A stretch of DNA of 64,000 bases, taken from Bacteroidota bacterium (GTDB taxonomy: Bacteria > Bacteroidota > Bacteroidia > AKYH767-A > OLB10). Location: contig JADKJB010000007.1 in NCBI GenBank assembly GCA_016722525.1, positions 62,001 to 126,000 on the forward strand, in the 5' to 3' direction. Of the stretch, positions 22,232 through 33,214 are shown in pieces. Position 1 is the stretch's first letter; every line of letters starts with the position of its first letter. The position numbers were made by a program, and so were the translations under genes. The notes beneath the pieces were generated by a model that was not told the DNA's origin, did not search any database, and saw only the letters and a program-made list of their open reading frames with translations.

Positions 22232-25200
22232 TTACTTGATTAACATTTTATGAGTAGCCTGTTCATTAAAGTCTCCTCTAATTTCTATTAAATAAAGTCC
22301 TTTAGCTAAATTGGGAATTGTAAATGTGTAATTCTGTGCAGGTTGTTCTTTATTCAATGTTTCAGTATGCACCACTTGTCCAATATGGTTGATAATTTTA
22401 AAATAAACATTTTGATAAATATTTCCAGACACCAATATTTCAAAGTTTCCACTGTTAGGATTGGGATACACCAATGCTGTAACTTCATCGGGGACCGGGT
22501 CCGGGACAGTTCCTTTAGAAATGGAATAGGGGCCATTAAAATAAACTTTGGTAACACAATTATTTTTATAAACCAATACCCAATAATCACGTGATGTAGT
22601 ATCAAAAGGAAGTACAGCAGGATGATCCAATACCTGGTAAATCTGTCCAGCTATTTTTGAAGGCAACAAAGTGTTCTTGCTATCAAATCCCCATTCGTAA
22701 CCAAGAGCTGTATTATCCAGATAGACCAATAAATTACCGGGTTGTTTCAAAATAATTGGCGCTTCCTGAATCTGATCCCCTGCAGAAATTTCTACTGTAA
22801 ATACGGTACTATCATTAGGACACCCGCCAAGAGCAATCTGGTTTAACGAAGTGGCCACAATGGTTGCAGTATAGGACGAGGAGGAGTCAGGGAAGGTAAT
22901 TACAGTATTCAAGCTATCCGGTTCATGAACAATTACATTTGGAGGGGAAGTCAGCCAGGTATAATTTATTCCATTTATTCCGTTAGTAACATTAAAACTA
23001 TTGAATTCTGTTCCACCACATAAATTAGTTGGGATGGCACCACTCACTGCTGTTAAATCTGTAACAAGCGCTTTGGGTGCAGCCGGGTTAACAACAACTG
23101 TATTGGTAGCAGTACTAAAGCACCTGATCCCATTTGTAAAAATAAGGGTATCCACATACGTTACGGTGGGCTGTTGATTGGTTGTTGAATTAAAAAGTAT
23201 TTCCGGTTTAAATGTATTCGGGGAAGCCGGAAATTGTGGTTGATTGCCAGTAACAATTGCAGGGCCGGAAGTGGACCAACTATACGTGACTCCATTGGTA
23301 AATGAGGCAACCACATTATCATCAAGAGGACTACCACTGCAGATGGTATCAGGAAAAGCATTGGTTCTTGTAGGGATAGGGTTAATAGTAATGGTACGTG
23401 AAGCACAACCGGTGTTTGCTGTGCACGGACTTTGTGTATTTTCGCTCTTACAAAAAATGTTTGAGTGATAGGTACTGAATCATTATTAACAGGATTTACA
23501 ACAATTGAATTTGTTGTTCCCAAGGGAGTACTGCCACCACCACCACAAGCACCTTGGTACCACTGAAAAGTTGCATTGGTACCCAAAGAACCTCCTTGCA
23601 GAGTTAATGTAGCTGGGCTTCCATTACAGATAATGGTATCGGACGCTGCGATATTTGTAGGAGCTGTTGATGCTTCGAAAACAATAACATTCGTTGTTGT
23701 TGAATCAGTACAACCAGTTGTAGTGTTACTAAAAACATATTTAATTGTATAACTTCCTTGTGCGCTTTGGGCTAGGTTGATGCTACCGGAAGATGCGTTC
23801 AAATTTAACCCAGCAGGGACAGAGCTAAACCCACCTCCGGTTTGACCTGTAATATTCACATTTGCTGTTCCTAAATTGCAAAAAGGATTTCCAGAATAAT
23901 TTATTGTTGCCACCGGCAATGCATTTATTGTTACATTAGTAAATGCAGAATCGGAGCAAGAGCCAACAGAAAACTCATATTTAACAGTGAAAACTCCCGT
24001 TGAACTAGTAGCAAGGTTAATGGAACCGTTTGAAGCATTAATACTTAACCCGGCCGGAGTAGCACTAAATGTGCCACCTGACTGCCCTGTTTGAATGACT
24101 GTTGCAGATCCTGTTTTACAAAAAGTATTATTCCCTAAATAATCAATTGTTGCAACAGGCAATGCGCTTACAGTAACATTAGTTGTAGTTGTATTGGAGC
24201 AGCTTCCATCAGTAAAAGAATAGGTAATTGCATAAGTTCCAGGAGCACTTGCGCCTAGATTTATTTGTCCGGTCCCAGCATTAATAATTAAACCTGAAGG
24301 TAATGCTGAATAAGTGCCACCTGATTGCCCGGCTTGTGTAACAGCGGCAGTTCCTGTTGCACAAAAGGTATTATTTCCGGGATAATCAATTGTTGCAGTA
24401 GGTAATGGCAAAATCGTAATAGTGGTTGAAGTGGTATCAACACAGGTGTTACTCCCTGTAAATACATAAGAAATAATATAATTTCCGCTGACACTTCCGG
24501 CTAACGATAAACTGCCATTTGCAGCATTAATAGTTATTCCTGCCGCTGGGGTTGAAAAATAGGATCCCCCGGTTTGACCTGTTTGCGTAACAGCACCATT
24601 TCCGGATGCACAAAAAGGACTTCCGGCATAACTAATTACTGCAACAGGAAGCGCGTTTACAACTACAGTTGTTACAGCAATGCCAGAACAGGAACCTGCA
24701 GATACCGTGTAGGTGACTGTATAGGTGTTGGGAGCACTGGCAAATAAATTCAATTGGCCAGTATTTACATTAATACTCAAACCATTGGGTGTGGATGAAT
24801 AAGTGCCTCCTGAAGGGCCTGTTTGGGTAACATTGGCTGATCCCTTTGGACAAAAAGGATCATTATAATTTATAGTTGGAGTGGGCTGTGAAGTAATAGT
24901 CACATCAAATGTAGCTGTCCCTGTGCAAGATCCTAACGTAAAAGTATACGTTACTGTATAAGTATTGCCAGCAGTGCTTGAACTCAAATTAATCTGACCA
25001 GAACTGGCATTAATACTCAACCCATTTGGTGAAGAAGAATAAGTGCCTCCATTCTGACCGCTTTGAGTTACAGATGCAGTACCTACTGAACAAAAAGTGG
25101 AAGCAGAATAGCTTATAGCTGCCGTTGGCTGTTGATTTATTGTAACATTTGTTGTTGTAGTCCCACTGCATGAACCCAAACTGAAATCATAAGTAACTGT

Positions 25201-26178
25201 ATAATTTCCAGGCAAACTATTTCCCAAATTTATTCCTCCGGTAGCAGTATTTAAACTTAAGCCGTTAGGTGTAGCAGAATAGATGCCACCGGTTTGACCT
25301 GTTTGATTTACTGAAACTGAACCAATAGAACAGAAAACATTATTTCCAGGATAATCAATTGTTGCAGTTGGTTGAGTATTGACAGTGACAACCTGAGTGA
25401 ATTGAGAGGAACATCCGTTGGCACTGGTAATAGTAGCTGTAAAAGTAGTAGTGCTACTTGGAGAAACCGACTTTGTACAATTCCCATTAGTTGCAATGTT
25501 GGGACAACTTCCACCACCATTGTCCCAATTGATAGAATAAGGATCAGTGCCACCAGTGATACTTGAAACACTTATGTTTGTAGATTGACCATTGCAAATG
25601 GAAACGGCAGCACCTACTGTAGCTGAAGGGGCTTGCAACAACGTTTGTGCACCACCGACAGCCCCCGCAGCACCACTTAAAGAACCACCTCCTGTATTGG
25701 TAAAATTAATAGTTATTCCGGTCAAAGGAATTGAGGCCACAGTTATTACATTGCCACTTGTGGCTCCCGACGGGATATCCACAGTAATCCAAAAAAAGTG
25801 ATCTTGTGGATTTCCTGCAAGCGCATTGGTTAAACCTGTAAATGAATGAGCACCAGGGCCAAGGTTTGTAGATATGGTTTGAACTAAGGTGGCATTATTT
25901 AAATCAATTGTTGTATTAGTCCATAACTTGAAATTTGAAATATCGCTAGCAAGATAACCAGCATTAGTGATAAAATCTAAAGTGTTTAAAATCGGAGAAC
26001 TTGTTCCTCCCGTACCGGCAGATGCTAAATTAAAAGCATATACCTGAATTTTTGTTGCCGGAATACAAATATCATCTGCAGGAACAGCAGGATTGAACGT
26101 AGCATATGTAACATTCCTTTGACCAAAAGATGGCAATGAAATTACACAAAATAAAAAAATAGCAAGCATTTTTTTCAT
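22232..26178 (-). CDS. Giant T9SS-sorted repeat adhesin (frame-interrupted)
   Basis: About 1,315 residues; ATG at 26178 opens a signal peptide (MKKMLAIFLFCVISLPSFGQ). A ~200-residue N-terminal beta domain is followed by one Ig-like unit, seven ~80-residue repeats at about 25380-23670 (core FC..G...V.QTGQ.GG.YS..P.GL..N...G.INL) and two further Ig-like units. The protein ends in a T9SS type A sorting domain (VYPNPNSGNFEI; KGLYLIEIRG; THKMLIK). The repeats are Ig/PKD-like modules of surface adhesins. A missing A near 23440 breaks the frame. It has its own promoter box and is followed closely by the barrel gene, so an outer-membrane assembly is plausible. Confidence 0.85.
23670..25380 (-). repeat. 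Seven coding repeats of about 245 bp
   Basis: Seven tandem modules within the adhesin encode about 80 residues each. They keep FC near the start, a QTGQ.GG turn in the middle and a paired GSC or GC at the end. They have diverged in DNA sequence, so they are old duplications rather than recent slippage. Confidence 0.8.
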
Positions 26179-26244
26179 GACAACAAAATTTAAATTAGAA
26201 TAAAAATATGATTTCCCAACCGCCATCAAATCGCTCTAGACGAA

Positions 26245-26252
26245 CAAATGTA
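26245..26252 (-). promoter_or_regulatory. TAnnTTTG promoter box for the adhesin gene
   Basis: On the minus strand the sequence reads TACATTTG, an exact match to the Bacteroidota -7 element, 67 bases before the ATG at 26178. A T-rich segment with TTG lies 14 bases farther upstream, a little closer than usual for the -33 element. Confidence 0.5.
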
Positions 26253-26426
26253 ATTTTTTATTGATACAAAAAAAAATCCTTAAAAATTATTCACTATTTC
26301 TAGTGATCAAATTAATCTACAATAGTATAAAAGAACACTTTTGTTTGGGTTTAATTGTGGAGGAAAATGCTACTTAGGTATTATAATTTATTGATTTAAA
26401 GCGTCTTATCGGATCGCCAAATGCAA

Positions 26427-28583
26427 TTACTTGCCCGGGAAGTATTGAGCGACCAGCTGTTTATAGGAGGGTATTTTATTAAATCCTTTAAACATTTTTT
26501 CTCCTTCCACATCTTCTTTAACAAACTGGCCTGACTTAAGTGCTTTATCTAAAAACCGGGTTGCTTCTTCGTATGCGCCACTTTTAGCAGCTCTGCAGGC
26601 TAATGAAAAATTCAAAACAGTATTTTCAGGATCAATATTTATGGCTTTCTCTATTTGGTCATTTGCCTGTGCAGGGGAGTCGGTATATAAATAACAATAT
26701 GCCAGCCAGGCATATACCTGTTCTTTTCTGCCCGGATTTGCTTGTATTAAATATTTGTTAAGTTTGTTAACTGCATTTAATACGTTTTCAGCACTTTTGG
26801 TTTTTATCAAACACACAGCACTTAAAAATAAGACTGTATCTTTTAACTGAGTTGATTCTGACAAGCGCGAATAGGCTAAAGCTGCATCACTAAATTCTCT
26901 CTTTGCTTTGAGTGTATTAGCATAACTATAAATCAATTCTTCACTATAGACTTTCAAGCTCATTGCTTTCTCAAATTCTCTAATAGCTTCGTCATAATTT
27001 TTTTGTTCAAACCAGGCTTTCCCACACAAAAAATAAACTTCATACATTTTACTTTTGTTGGCTCTAGCCTTTTGACTCATTGCGACACAACTTTTAAAAT
27101 TTCCGGCATTATAAAAAGCAAGTGAGGATAGATAAAACACCGAATCACTAAACAAAATAGTTCCTGATTTATCAAAACTGATAGCTGCGTTTTCAAACTT
27201 CTTTAATACCATTTCACATTTCCCTTTTTGCAAAAACAATTCTGCATTTGGAGCAAAATTTACAATCTCCCTTTCAATAGAAACAATTGCCTCCTCACAC
27301 TTATTCAGCTTAGCCAATGCCAATCCTTTTTGAAAATGCACATCTTTATATTTAGGATCAGCAATGGAAAGTGCATTAAAATCGTTGTATGCTTTTTGAT
27401 ATTGCTCCATGAACGAAAAGCAAAGTCCACGTTTAAATAATCCAATACGACTACTATCAATGGCTATTGCTTTAGTATATTCCTCTTCTGCAAATTTATA
27501 TTGCCCCGGCATAAATTTTAAGTCGCCTGATTTCACGTAAGTAAAAGAAATAGAATCAATAATTCGCAATTCTTCTGTATCAATACTGCATAATCTTGCC
27601 GATCTGAAATCAGTTCCGGCTTTAGCAAATTCTCCCAGTTTTTCCAATGCCATTCCTCTATAAAAAAACAAGGGACCATAGCACGAAAATTTGGCTAATC
27701 CATCAGTAGTTGTTTTTTTTGATTCAGTAAAACTTTTTCTTTCGAACTCGAGTCTTGCTTTACTAAGATAAGCTGACATGTCCTCAGTTTTTAGATTGAT
27801 GGCTTTACCATAATCCTCAATCGCTTTATCTAAAATTTTATCTTTTTCATAAATACCAGCTCTAAAAATATAATCTTCCGGGTTCCGAGGGTCATTGTTG
27901 ATGAGACGGGTAGCATCAACAATGGCATTAGTAATTTGGTTGGTATAAAGAAACATTTGCGCCCTAAGCATTAAAGCTTTCTGGTGTTGCTTGTCGGAAA
28001 AATTTATTGCATACGTGCTATATTCAAAAATCTTTTTTTGTTCGCTTCTATCAGAAACAAAATACACTTTAGCCAATCGGTAATGGTATTCGGCTTTAGA
28101 GATACTGTCTTTGGCTTCTTTTATTTTCAGCTCACACTTTTTAACCGCATCTTTCCAATCCTTTCTGTCCATTGCGGTTTCAATTCCTATGAGCGAAGCG
28201 TTAATTTCAATTAACTGATCATTCAGTTTTCTAATCTCAGGATCATTCACTCCATAATCCTGCATTAGTGTGTCACATAATGATTTTGCTAAATCAAAAT
28301 TATAGTTAGCATGTTGCAGTTTAACTTGCATTTTAAGTTCATCAATTTTCAATTTCCTGTCGGCTTCTTTTTTGGCCTGAAGTTTTAATGTCGCTAATTT
28401 TATTTTGAACCTTATTAATTTTTCTTTAGGTTCTTTCTCATTAAAATTCATCAATCTTGCTTCACGGTATTTGGCCAAAGCCTCCTCATATTTACCATCT
28501 TCAAAATAATTATCACCTTCGAATATCCGCTTTTGCAACTGCAAATTTTCTTCTCTTTTCAATGCTTCTTTTTCATCAATCAT
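26427..28583 (-). CDS. Long TPR-repeat protein in the envelope operon
   Basis: A 718-residue protein made of helical TPR-like repeats, roughly 15 or more (EALAKYREARLMN; AIEDYGKAINLKTEDMSAYLSKARLEF; AIREFEKAMSL). An N-terminal charged coiled-coil-like region (KREENLQLQKRIFEGDN) precedes them. No signal peptide is seen at the ATG, which overlaps the upstream stop as ATGA. The first residues may therefore be a fused or mis-started continuation of the preceding secreted gene: if that frame were joined, the TPR array would be periplasmic. TPR proteins scaffold complexes; the partners here are unknown, but neighbours are all envelope proteins. Intact frame. Confidence 0.75.
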   Translation of the reverse strand: MIDEKEALKREENLQLQKRIFEGDNYFEDGKYEEALAKYREARLMNFNEKEPKEKLIRFKIKLATLKLQAKKEADRKLKIDELKMQVKLQHANYNFDLAKSLCDTLMQDYGVNDPEIRKLNDQLIEINASLIGIETAMDRKDWKDAVKKCELKIKEAKDSISKAEYHYRLAKVYFVSDRSEQKKIFEYSTYAINFSDKQHQKALMLRAQMFLYTNQITNAIVDATRLINNDPRNPEDYIFRAGIYEKDKILDKAIEDYGKAINLKTEDMSAYLSKARLEFERKSFTESKKTTTDGLAKFSCYGPLFFYRGMALEKLGEFAKAGTDFRSARLCSIDTEELRIIDSISFTYVKSGDLKFMPGQYKFAEEEYTKAIAIDSSRIGLFKRGLCFSFMEQYQKAYNDFNALSIADPKYKDVHFQKGLALAKLNKCEEAIVSIEREIVNFAPNAELFLQKGKCEMVLKKFENAAISFDKSGTILFSDSVFYLSSLAFYNAGNFKSCVAMSQKARANKSKMYEVYFLCGKAWFEQKNYDEAIREFEKAMSLKVYSEELIYSYANTLKAKREFSDAALAYSRLSESTQLKDTVLFLSAVCLIKTKSAENVLNAVNKLNKYLIQANPGRKEQVYAWLAYCYLYTDSPAQANDQIEKAINIDPENTVLNFSLACRAAKSGAYEEATRFLDKALKSGQFVKEDVEGEKMFKGFNKIPSYKQLVAQYFPGK

Positions 28584-29223
28584 TGAATTAACAACTTTTC
28601 GACTTCCGTTTCGGTTTTTGTAATTCCGGTGAATGCATTTTGAGCATCGGTTTCATTACCCAACGGAAATCGGATAGCTCGGATATATAAACGCCAGCGA
28701 TTTTCCTTTACCAGCCCTATTTCCGCGACACGCGTAACAGGCGGGTAAGATTCCCCTTTAACGGACTTCCCTGAAAAGGCACATTTGAATATCACATTAT
28801 AGAATAAATACTCTTTTTGTTTTAGTGGTGAAATTTCCAAAACCATCATCGTTACTGTTGGATCATCCGTTTTTGCATATCCTGTATGAAAATTTAAAAG
28901 ATATTGTTCGATGGTAGTTTCACCGCGAAGAGAAGGGTTAGTTTCGGCTCCGGGAATGAGATCGGAATCGACAATCACCTTTTCATTATAAAATAATTTT
29001 CTTTCACCGGCCTTTTTAACTCTGTTTTCGATTACTTGCTCTACTTCATTTTGCAAAGTTCCGTTGAGTGAAATAAAATTAAGCAACTCCTGATATTCAG
29101 GAAGGATGCTGTTTTTATGAGGTAAGAAAACTCAATAGTATCGCGAGAAGTAACAGTGTCTGTTTGCGCCTTAGCAACCCAACTCATCAATACTAAACAA
29201 TATAGCAGAACAATTTTGCGCAT
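28580..29223 (-). CDS. Secreted protein of unknown function, envelope operon gene 3
   Basis: About 214 residues when a missing A near 29115 is restored. ATG at 29223 begins a signal peptide (MRKIVLLYCLVLMSWVAKAQ). The mature part is helix then mixed alpha/beta (VTMMVLEISPLKQKEYLFYNVIFKCAF; RWRLYIRAIRFP). I recognise no family. It starts 3 bases after the preceding gene and overlaps the next, so it is certainly part of the same transcript. Confidence 0.6.
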
Positions 29224-29226
29224 CTT

Positions 29227-30100
29227 TTATGTTTTCGGAATATTAAGTTGCCGGAGTTTGTACCCCGCCTTTTCAGGATCTTTAATCTTAATTAATTGAT
29301 TTATTAACCAGCCTGAATTCAAATCTTTTCGATTAAAATGATCCAATACCATCACCCAATCATTTATTTGCAAGAGGTGATAGCGTATTTTATCTACCTG
29401 CCCGAACACTATTTCTGATTTGGCCATAACAGCTAATAATTTTGTCAGTTCAAATGAACGGGAACCGGGATAAATATAACTGTTGATTTTGGATTTATTC
29501 AGAAAAATTTCATCTACATTAGTAAATTCAATACCATGACTTACAGGGCTTAGGAAGTATTCTGGATTTTTGAGAAGCAGACTGTCATTAAAATTCTTCA
29601 TGTTTTTTTGAATGACACTGTCGGATCTTACAGGCTTGAATTTTAAAAACTCCGCTTTGGCAGAAACAACATCCCAACTATAGCCATTATTTTTAGACTT
29701 ATTCACTTTAAGTATAAGTGTTAGATTGGTGGGCTTATTTTTGTAACTCACCTTACACTTTAACTCAGCAAACCATTCTTTATCGTTGTATTTTAAAAAT
29801 CGAGGATCAAGAGAATCCGTAACCTGATTAATAAAAACTTTAATGTCATCCGGTTTAAAATTTAAATTTTGTTTATTAAACAATGAAACGATCAGCCCTT
29901 TTCTATCAATATTGCTATTGGGAAATTTCCCTTTAACATATTTATAAAAAGTGCTGTTTTGTTTATAATTAAACCGGTCAAAAAATCATCTACAGAGTGA
30001 ACCTCCATAGCAAAATGGGTCGAAAAATCAAAATCGGCATTGTTTTGTGCCTGACCGTGATGAAAAAAATAAAAAAAATTGCAGTACGTAAAATCCGCAT
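29227..30100 (-). CDS. Secreted protein of unknown function, envelope operon gene 2
   Basis: About 290 residues rebuilt from ATG at 30100. A hydrophobic N-terminus (ILRTAIFFIFFI) leads to a signal cleavage site near GQAQ. The mature region has repeated phenylalanine/asparagine-rich strands (DFSTHFAMEVHSVDDF) and a mixed domain (WFAELKCKVSY; PTNLTLILKVNKS; INDWVMVLDHFNRKD). Frames break in the poly-T near 30060 and near 29970, each by one base. The short upstream gap (3 bases) and the same strand place it in the operon with the acidic TPR-like protein. Function unknown. Confidence 0.55.
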
Positions 30101-30103
30101 ATA

Positions 30104-31389
30104 CTAATTAGTATCGGTCTGCACTACACTTATATCGCCAAGAAACACATCCCAATTTTCAGTAATTTCTCCTGAACGGCTTTCTCATATATTTTTAAAA
30201 TAATTTGAGTTCTTTTAGTAGTAACATCCTGATAAACTATCTGATTATCTTTGGAGCCTGTAAAGCGTTGACTAAAGACTACGTAAGCATAATAATTGCC
30301 ATCAGGTCCTTTTGTGAAATCGGAGGCGTATTGCAAATCGGCCCATTCAATAGTAATATCATCATAATTGAGATTTCTTACTCTTTGCAAATATTGTCGG
30401 ATTTTAAATTTAGGTTTGGCAGCAACATTCACACTTGATACTTGTACTGTACGATCTTCTTTGTCGAACAATTTTATTGCGTTTTCAATTGCTTGTGAAG
30501 AGAGTGACATAGGACTGGTTTTACTTCCTACCTGAAAATAAAATTTTCAAGCTGCTTAACTTTTGCATTCCTTTTTCCTGAAAGGCAGATTTTTCAGCTT
30601 CACTAAAATTAATTTCTTCTGCATCTTCGTTTACTACTGGTTCGGCGGCAACATTTTCCGGTTCTTTTTCTGATTTGGTTTCCGATTCAGTATAAATTGT
30701 TTCCAATGCCTTTTCCGGCACTTCTTTAGCAGGAGAATCATTGTCAGTGGCTTTCTCTGTAGTTTCAACAGCAATTAAATTAGCATCGCCATTGTTGTCG
30801 CTTGTTTTTTGATTACTTACATCGGAAGATGGAACCTCTGGGATGGAGCTGATTTCTTCTTCCTTAATAACCTCTTTGGATGCAGGTTCTTGCTGAATTT
30901 CAGGTTCCGATTGCTTAGAATTAGTTGATGCGTTGTTATCATTTCCTGAAGTTGATTCAACAACCTCCTTGGTTTCTACTACAACAGGGGCTGGATCTTC
31001 CTGCTTGATAACTTCTTTTCCTTTGCGGAGTTATCGGATGGGGTTTCCTGAGTTGCAACAGGCTTTTCCGTTCCTGCTGATGCAGTTAAGGCAGGACTGT
31101 TTTCAACAAAATCTCTTAATCTTCGGTATTGTGTTTCAATGAAAACATTTACATCACCCCCGTTGGAAGCGCTATCAATGGCCATGGCCTGATCTAATGT
31201 ATGGATCGCTTGCTTATAATTTCCTGAATTTATTTCCTTGCAAGCCTGATCTAAAAGTGAATTCCATTTTTCATTTTCATTGTGGCGATCAGCCCAATCA
31301 TCGTATTTGCATACAAATTTATCATCCTGACTAAATCCAGAACAATTTATTATAAGTATAAAAGCAAAAATCAATTTAATCGTTTTCAT
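30104..31389 (-). CDS. Secreted protein with helical repeat, acidic linker and C-terminal domain, envelope operon gene 1
   Basis: About 430 residues rebuilt. The signal peptide (MKTIKLIFAFILIINCSGFSQ) holds one cysteine but no convincing lipobox. A helical-repeat segment follows (WNSLLDQACKEINSGNYKQAIHTLDQAM). Then comes a ~150-residue Glu/Ser/Asn-rich, probably disordered linker (EEEISSIPEVPSSD), and a ~150-residue C-terminal domain (TIEWADLQYASDFTKGPDGNYYAYVVFSQRF). Such an N-terminal anchor, flexible linker and C-terminal domain suit a span across the periplasm. Breaks near 31015, 30560, 30530 and 30145 each shift by one base. First gene after a TAnnTTTG box. No family recognised. Confidence 0.55.
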
Positions 31390-31419
31390 ATAAGCTGCTG
31401 TATTGAAAGTAATGTTTTA

Positions 31420-31427
31420 CAAATATA
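31420..31427 (-). promoter_or_regulatory. TAnnTTTG promoter box for the envelope operon
   Basis: Minus-strand TATATTTG, an exact -7 match, 31 bases before the ATG at 31389. It is the only good candidate for the 31389-26427 operon. No clear -33 TTG is visible at the usual distance. Confidence 0.5.
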
Positions 31428-31809
31428 TAAGCATTTATTAAATGAAAAAATTATATCCTTAATTTAATTTGCCAGGCTTTTGTGTGATTGGGTTGGTTAC
31501 CAAATAAAAAAATTAAACACTTGCATATCAATTGTTTAAAAAATAAAATAGCGCTACATGCCAATGCAACAGATGGGTAATAAAAAAGGTAGCATCACTA
31601 ATTTTAGTGGTTTCTTTACCTGTTGGACCATATAAGATTGTAGATAAATACTAGTGTGATTGAGATGGTTTAGGCAATTGCTCTCCATCAATAAGTTGCA
31701 TCTTATTCAAATTAGCGCTTTTATTGATAGCCTAGTTGAACAGCATCAATTGGAGTGCCTTTAATCGAAGCAACCTAACGGAGACCCTGTTCATAAAATC
31801 AAAATTGCC

Positions 31810-31817
31810 TATCTTTG
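31810..31817 (+). promoter_or_regulatory. TAnnTTTG promoter box for the TlpA-like gene
   Basis: TATCTTTG, exact -7 match, 27 bases before the ATG at 31844; a TTC near 31790 may act as the -33 element. Its position argues against the longer reading frame that would start at 31736. Confidence 0.55.
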
Positions 31818-31843
31818 AGCTATTCCAATTCAATTCTATACCG

Positions 31844-33214
31844 ATGAAAACAAAACTTATTAGTGCTATTTTACTTTTACTGTTAGCCGATCATTCAGTT
31901 GCACAAACTCAACTGAAACCTGTTCAGCTTTCGGGGTCCATCAAAAATCTGAATATGGATACCATTGCGGTAGTAAATACCATTACAAAAGTGGTTCATA
32001 AAATTGGAGTCGATAAAACCGGAGCTTTTAAAATTTCGTTAAATCTGAATGAAGGTTATTACAATCTTTCTTTTCAACGAGAATACACCGGTATGTATTT
32101 GAAGCCGGGTTATGATCTGAAAATTAGTGCCGACATGGAAAATCTCGACCAGAGCATCGCCTATGCCGGTGCCGGAGCCAATGAGAATAATTTTCTCACC
32201 AAAAAATATCAGATCACTGAAGATTATTTGAAAGTCAATCCTGCATTGGCTCAGGGCGTGTTGAGCGAGGAAGATTTTCTGAAACAAAATACAACTGTTT
32301 ATGATTTAAGAAATGCTCTTTTAGAAAAGACAACAGCTATTGATGAGAATTTCAGATATCTTGAAAAAAATAATATAGAGCTGGAAAAAAGATCGGATCT
32401 GTTTAACTACCCTATGATGATGCGCTATCAAATGGGGAAACCTGATTTTAAGGTTTCTGAAAAATATCCGGACGCATTTAAGGGACTGGATGTGAATAAT
32501 GAAAAATTAATTGCCATTCCAAATTACAGCCAAGTAGTGCTAAATTATGTGTATACTAAAAATAATGAAAAAATGGTAGCCGGCACAGTGACCGATCTCG
32601 GTATTGGTATGCTCAGTACGTTGGACACAGTAGTGAAAAGCGAAAAGATAAAAGCTTTTATGGCTGTTCAAATTGCAGAACAATTGATCGAAAAAACTAA
32701 ATCGCCTGAGGAGTTTTATACCAAATTCGCCGCTCTGGTTCCTGATGAAAACCAAAGAGCACCTATTCGTGAAAAATATATGGCTATGAAGTCGCTTGAA
32801 AAAGGAATGCCTTCCCCCGATTTCAGTTTTGCAGATATGACTGGGAAGAAATATTCATTGAAAGATTTTAAAGGAAAATATATTTATGTAGACGTTTGGG
32901 CTACCTGGTGCGGACCCTGTAAAGTGGAAATTCCGCATCTTAAAAAACTGGAATCAGAGCTGCATAATAAAAATATTGCTTTCGTGAGTATATGCACTTT
33001 TGATGAAATGGCGAAGTGGGAAGCAATGGTCAAAGAAAAGGAACTTTCAGGGACGCAACTCTTCGCTCCACGGGATAATGACTTTGTGAAAAAATATAAT
33101 ATTCAGGGTATACCCAGATTTTTGTTGATCGATAAAGAGGGTAAAATCCTTTCTTCCGATGCCAAGCGCCCTTCCGACCCAACCCTGAAAGACGAGCTTC
33201 TTAGCTTGCCTTAA
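31844..33214 (+). CDS. TlpA-like thioredoxin-fold protein, exported
   Basis: A 456-residue protein; ATG at 31844 opens a signal peptide (LISAILLLLLADHSVAQ). An N-terminal beta domain of the type fused to TlpA proteins in Bacteroidota (DUF4369-like) and a long helical middle precede a C-terminal AhpC/TSA-thioredoxin domain. There MPSPDFSFADMTGKKYSL leads into DVWATWCGPCKVEIPHLKKL, with an intact CGPC redox centre, and cis-proline GIPRFLLID. It is expected to reduce periplasmic disulfides, for example in cytochrome or secreted-protein maturation. Stands alone, divergent from the T6SS operon. Confidence 0.85.
   Translation: MKTKLISAILLLLLADHSVAQTQLKPVQLSGSIKNLNMDTIAVVNTITKVVHKIGVDKTGAFKISLNLNEGYYNLSFQREYTGMYLKPGYDLKISADMENLDQSIAYAGAGANENNFLTKKYQITEDYLKVNPALAQGVLSEEDFLKQNTTVYDLRNALLEKTTAIDENFRYLEKNNIELEKRSDLFNYPMMMRYQMGKPDFKVSEKYPDAFKGLDVNNEKLIAIPNYSQVVLNYVYTKNNEKMVAGTVTDLGIGMLSTLDTVVKSEKIKAFMAVQIAEQLIEKTKSPEEFYTKFAALVPDENQRAPIREKYMAMKSLEKGMPSPDFSFADMTGKKYSLKDFKGKYIYVDVWATWCGPCKVEIPHLKKLESELHNKNIAFVSICTFDEMAKWEAMVKEKELSGTQLFAPRDNDFVKKYNIQGIPRFLLIDKEGKILSSDAKRPSDPTLKDELLSLP

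Noticed and set aside
31736..31843. Upstream extension of the TlpA-like gene
   Set aside because: No signal peptide in the extension, and a promoter box at 31810 lies inside it; the ATG at 31844 opens a good signal peptide.
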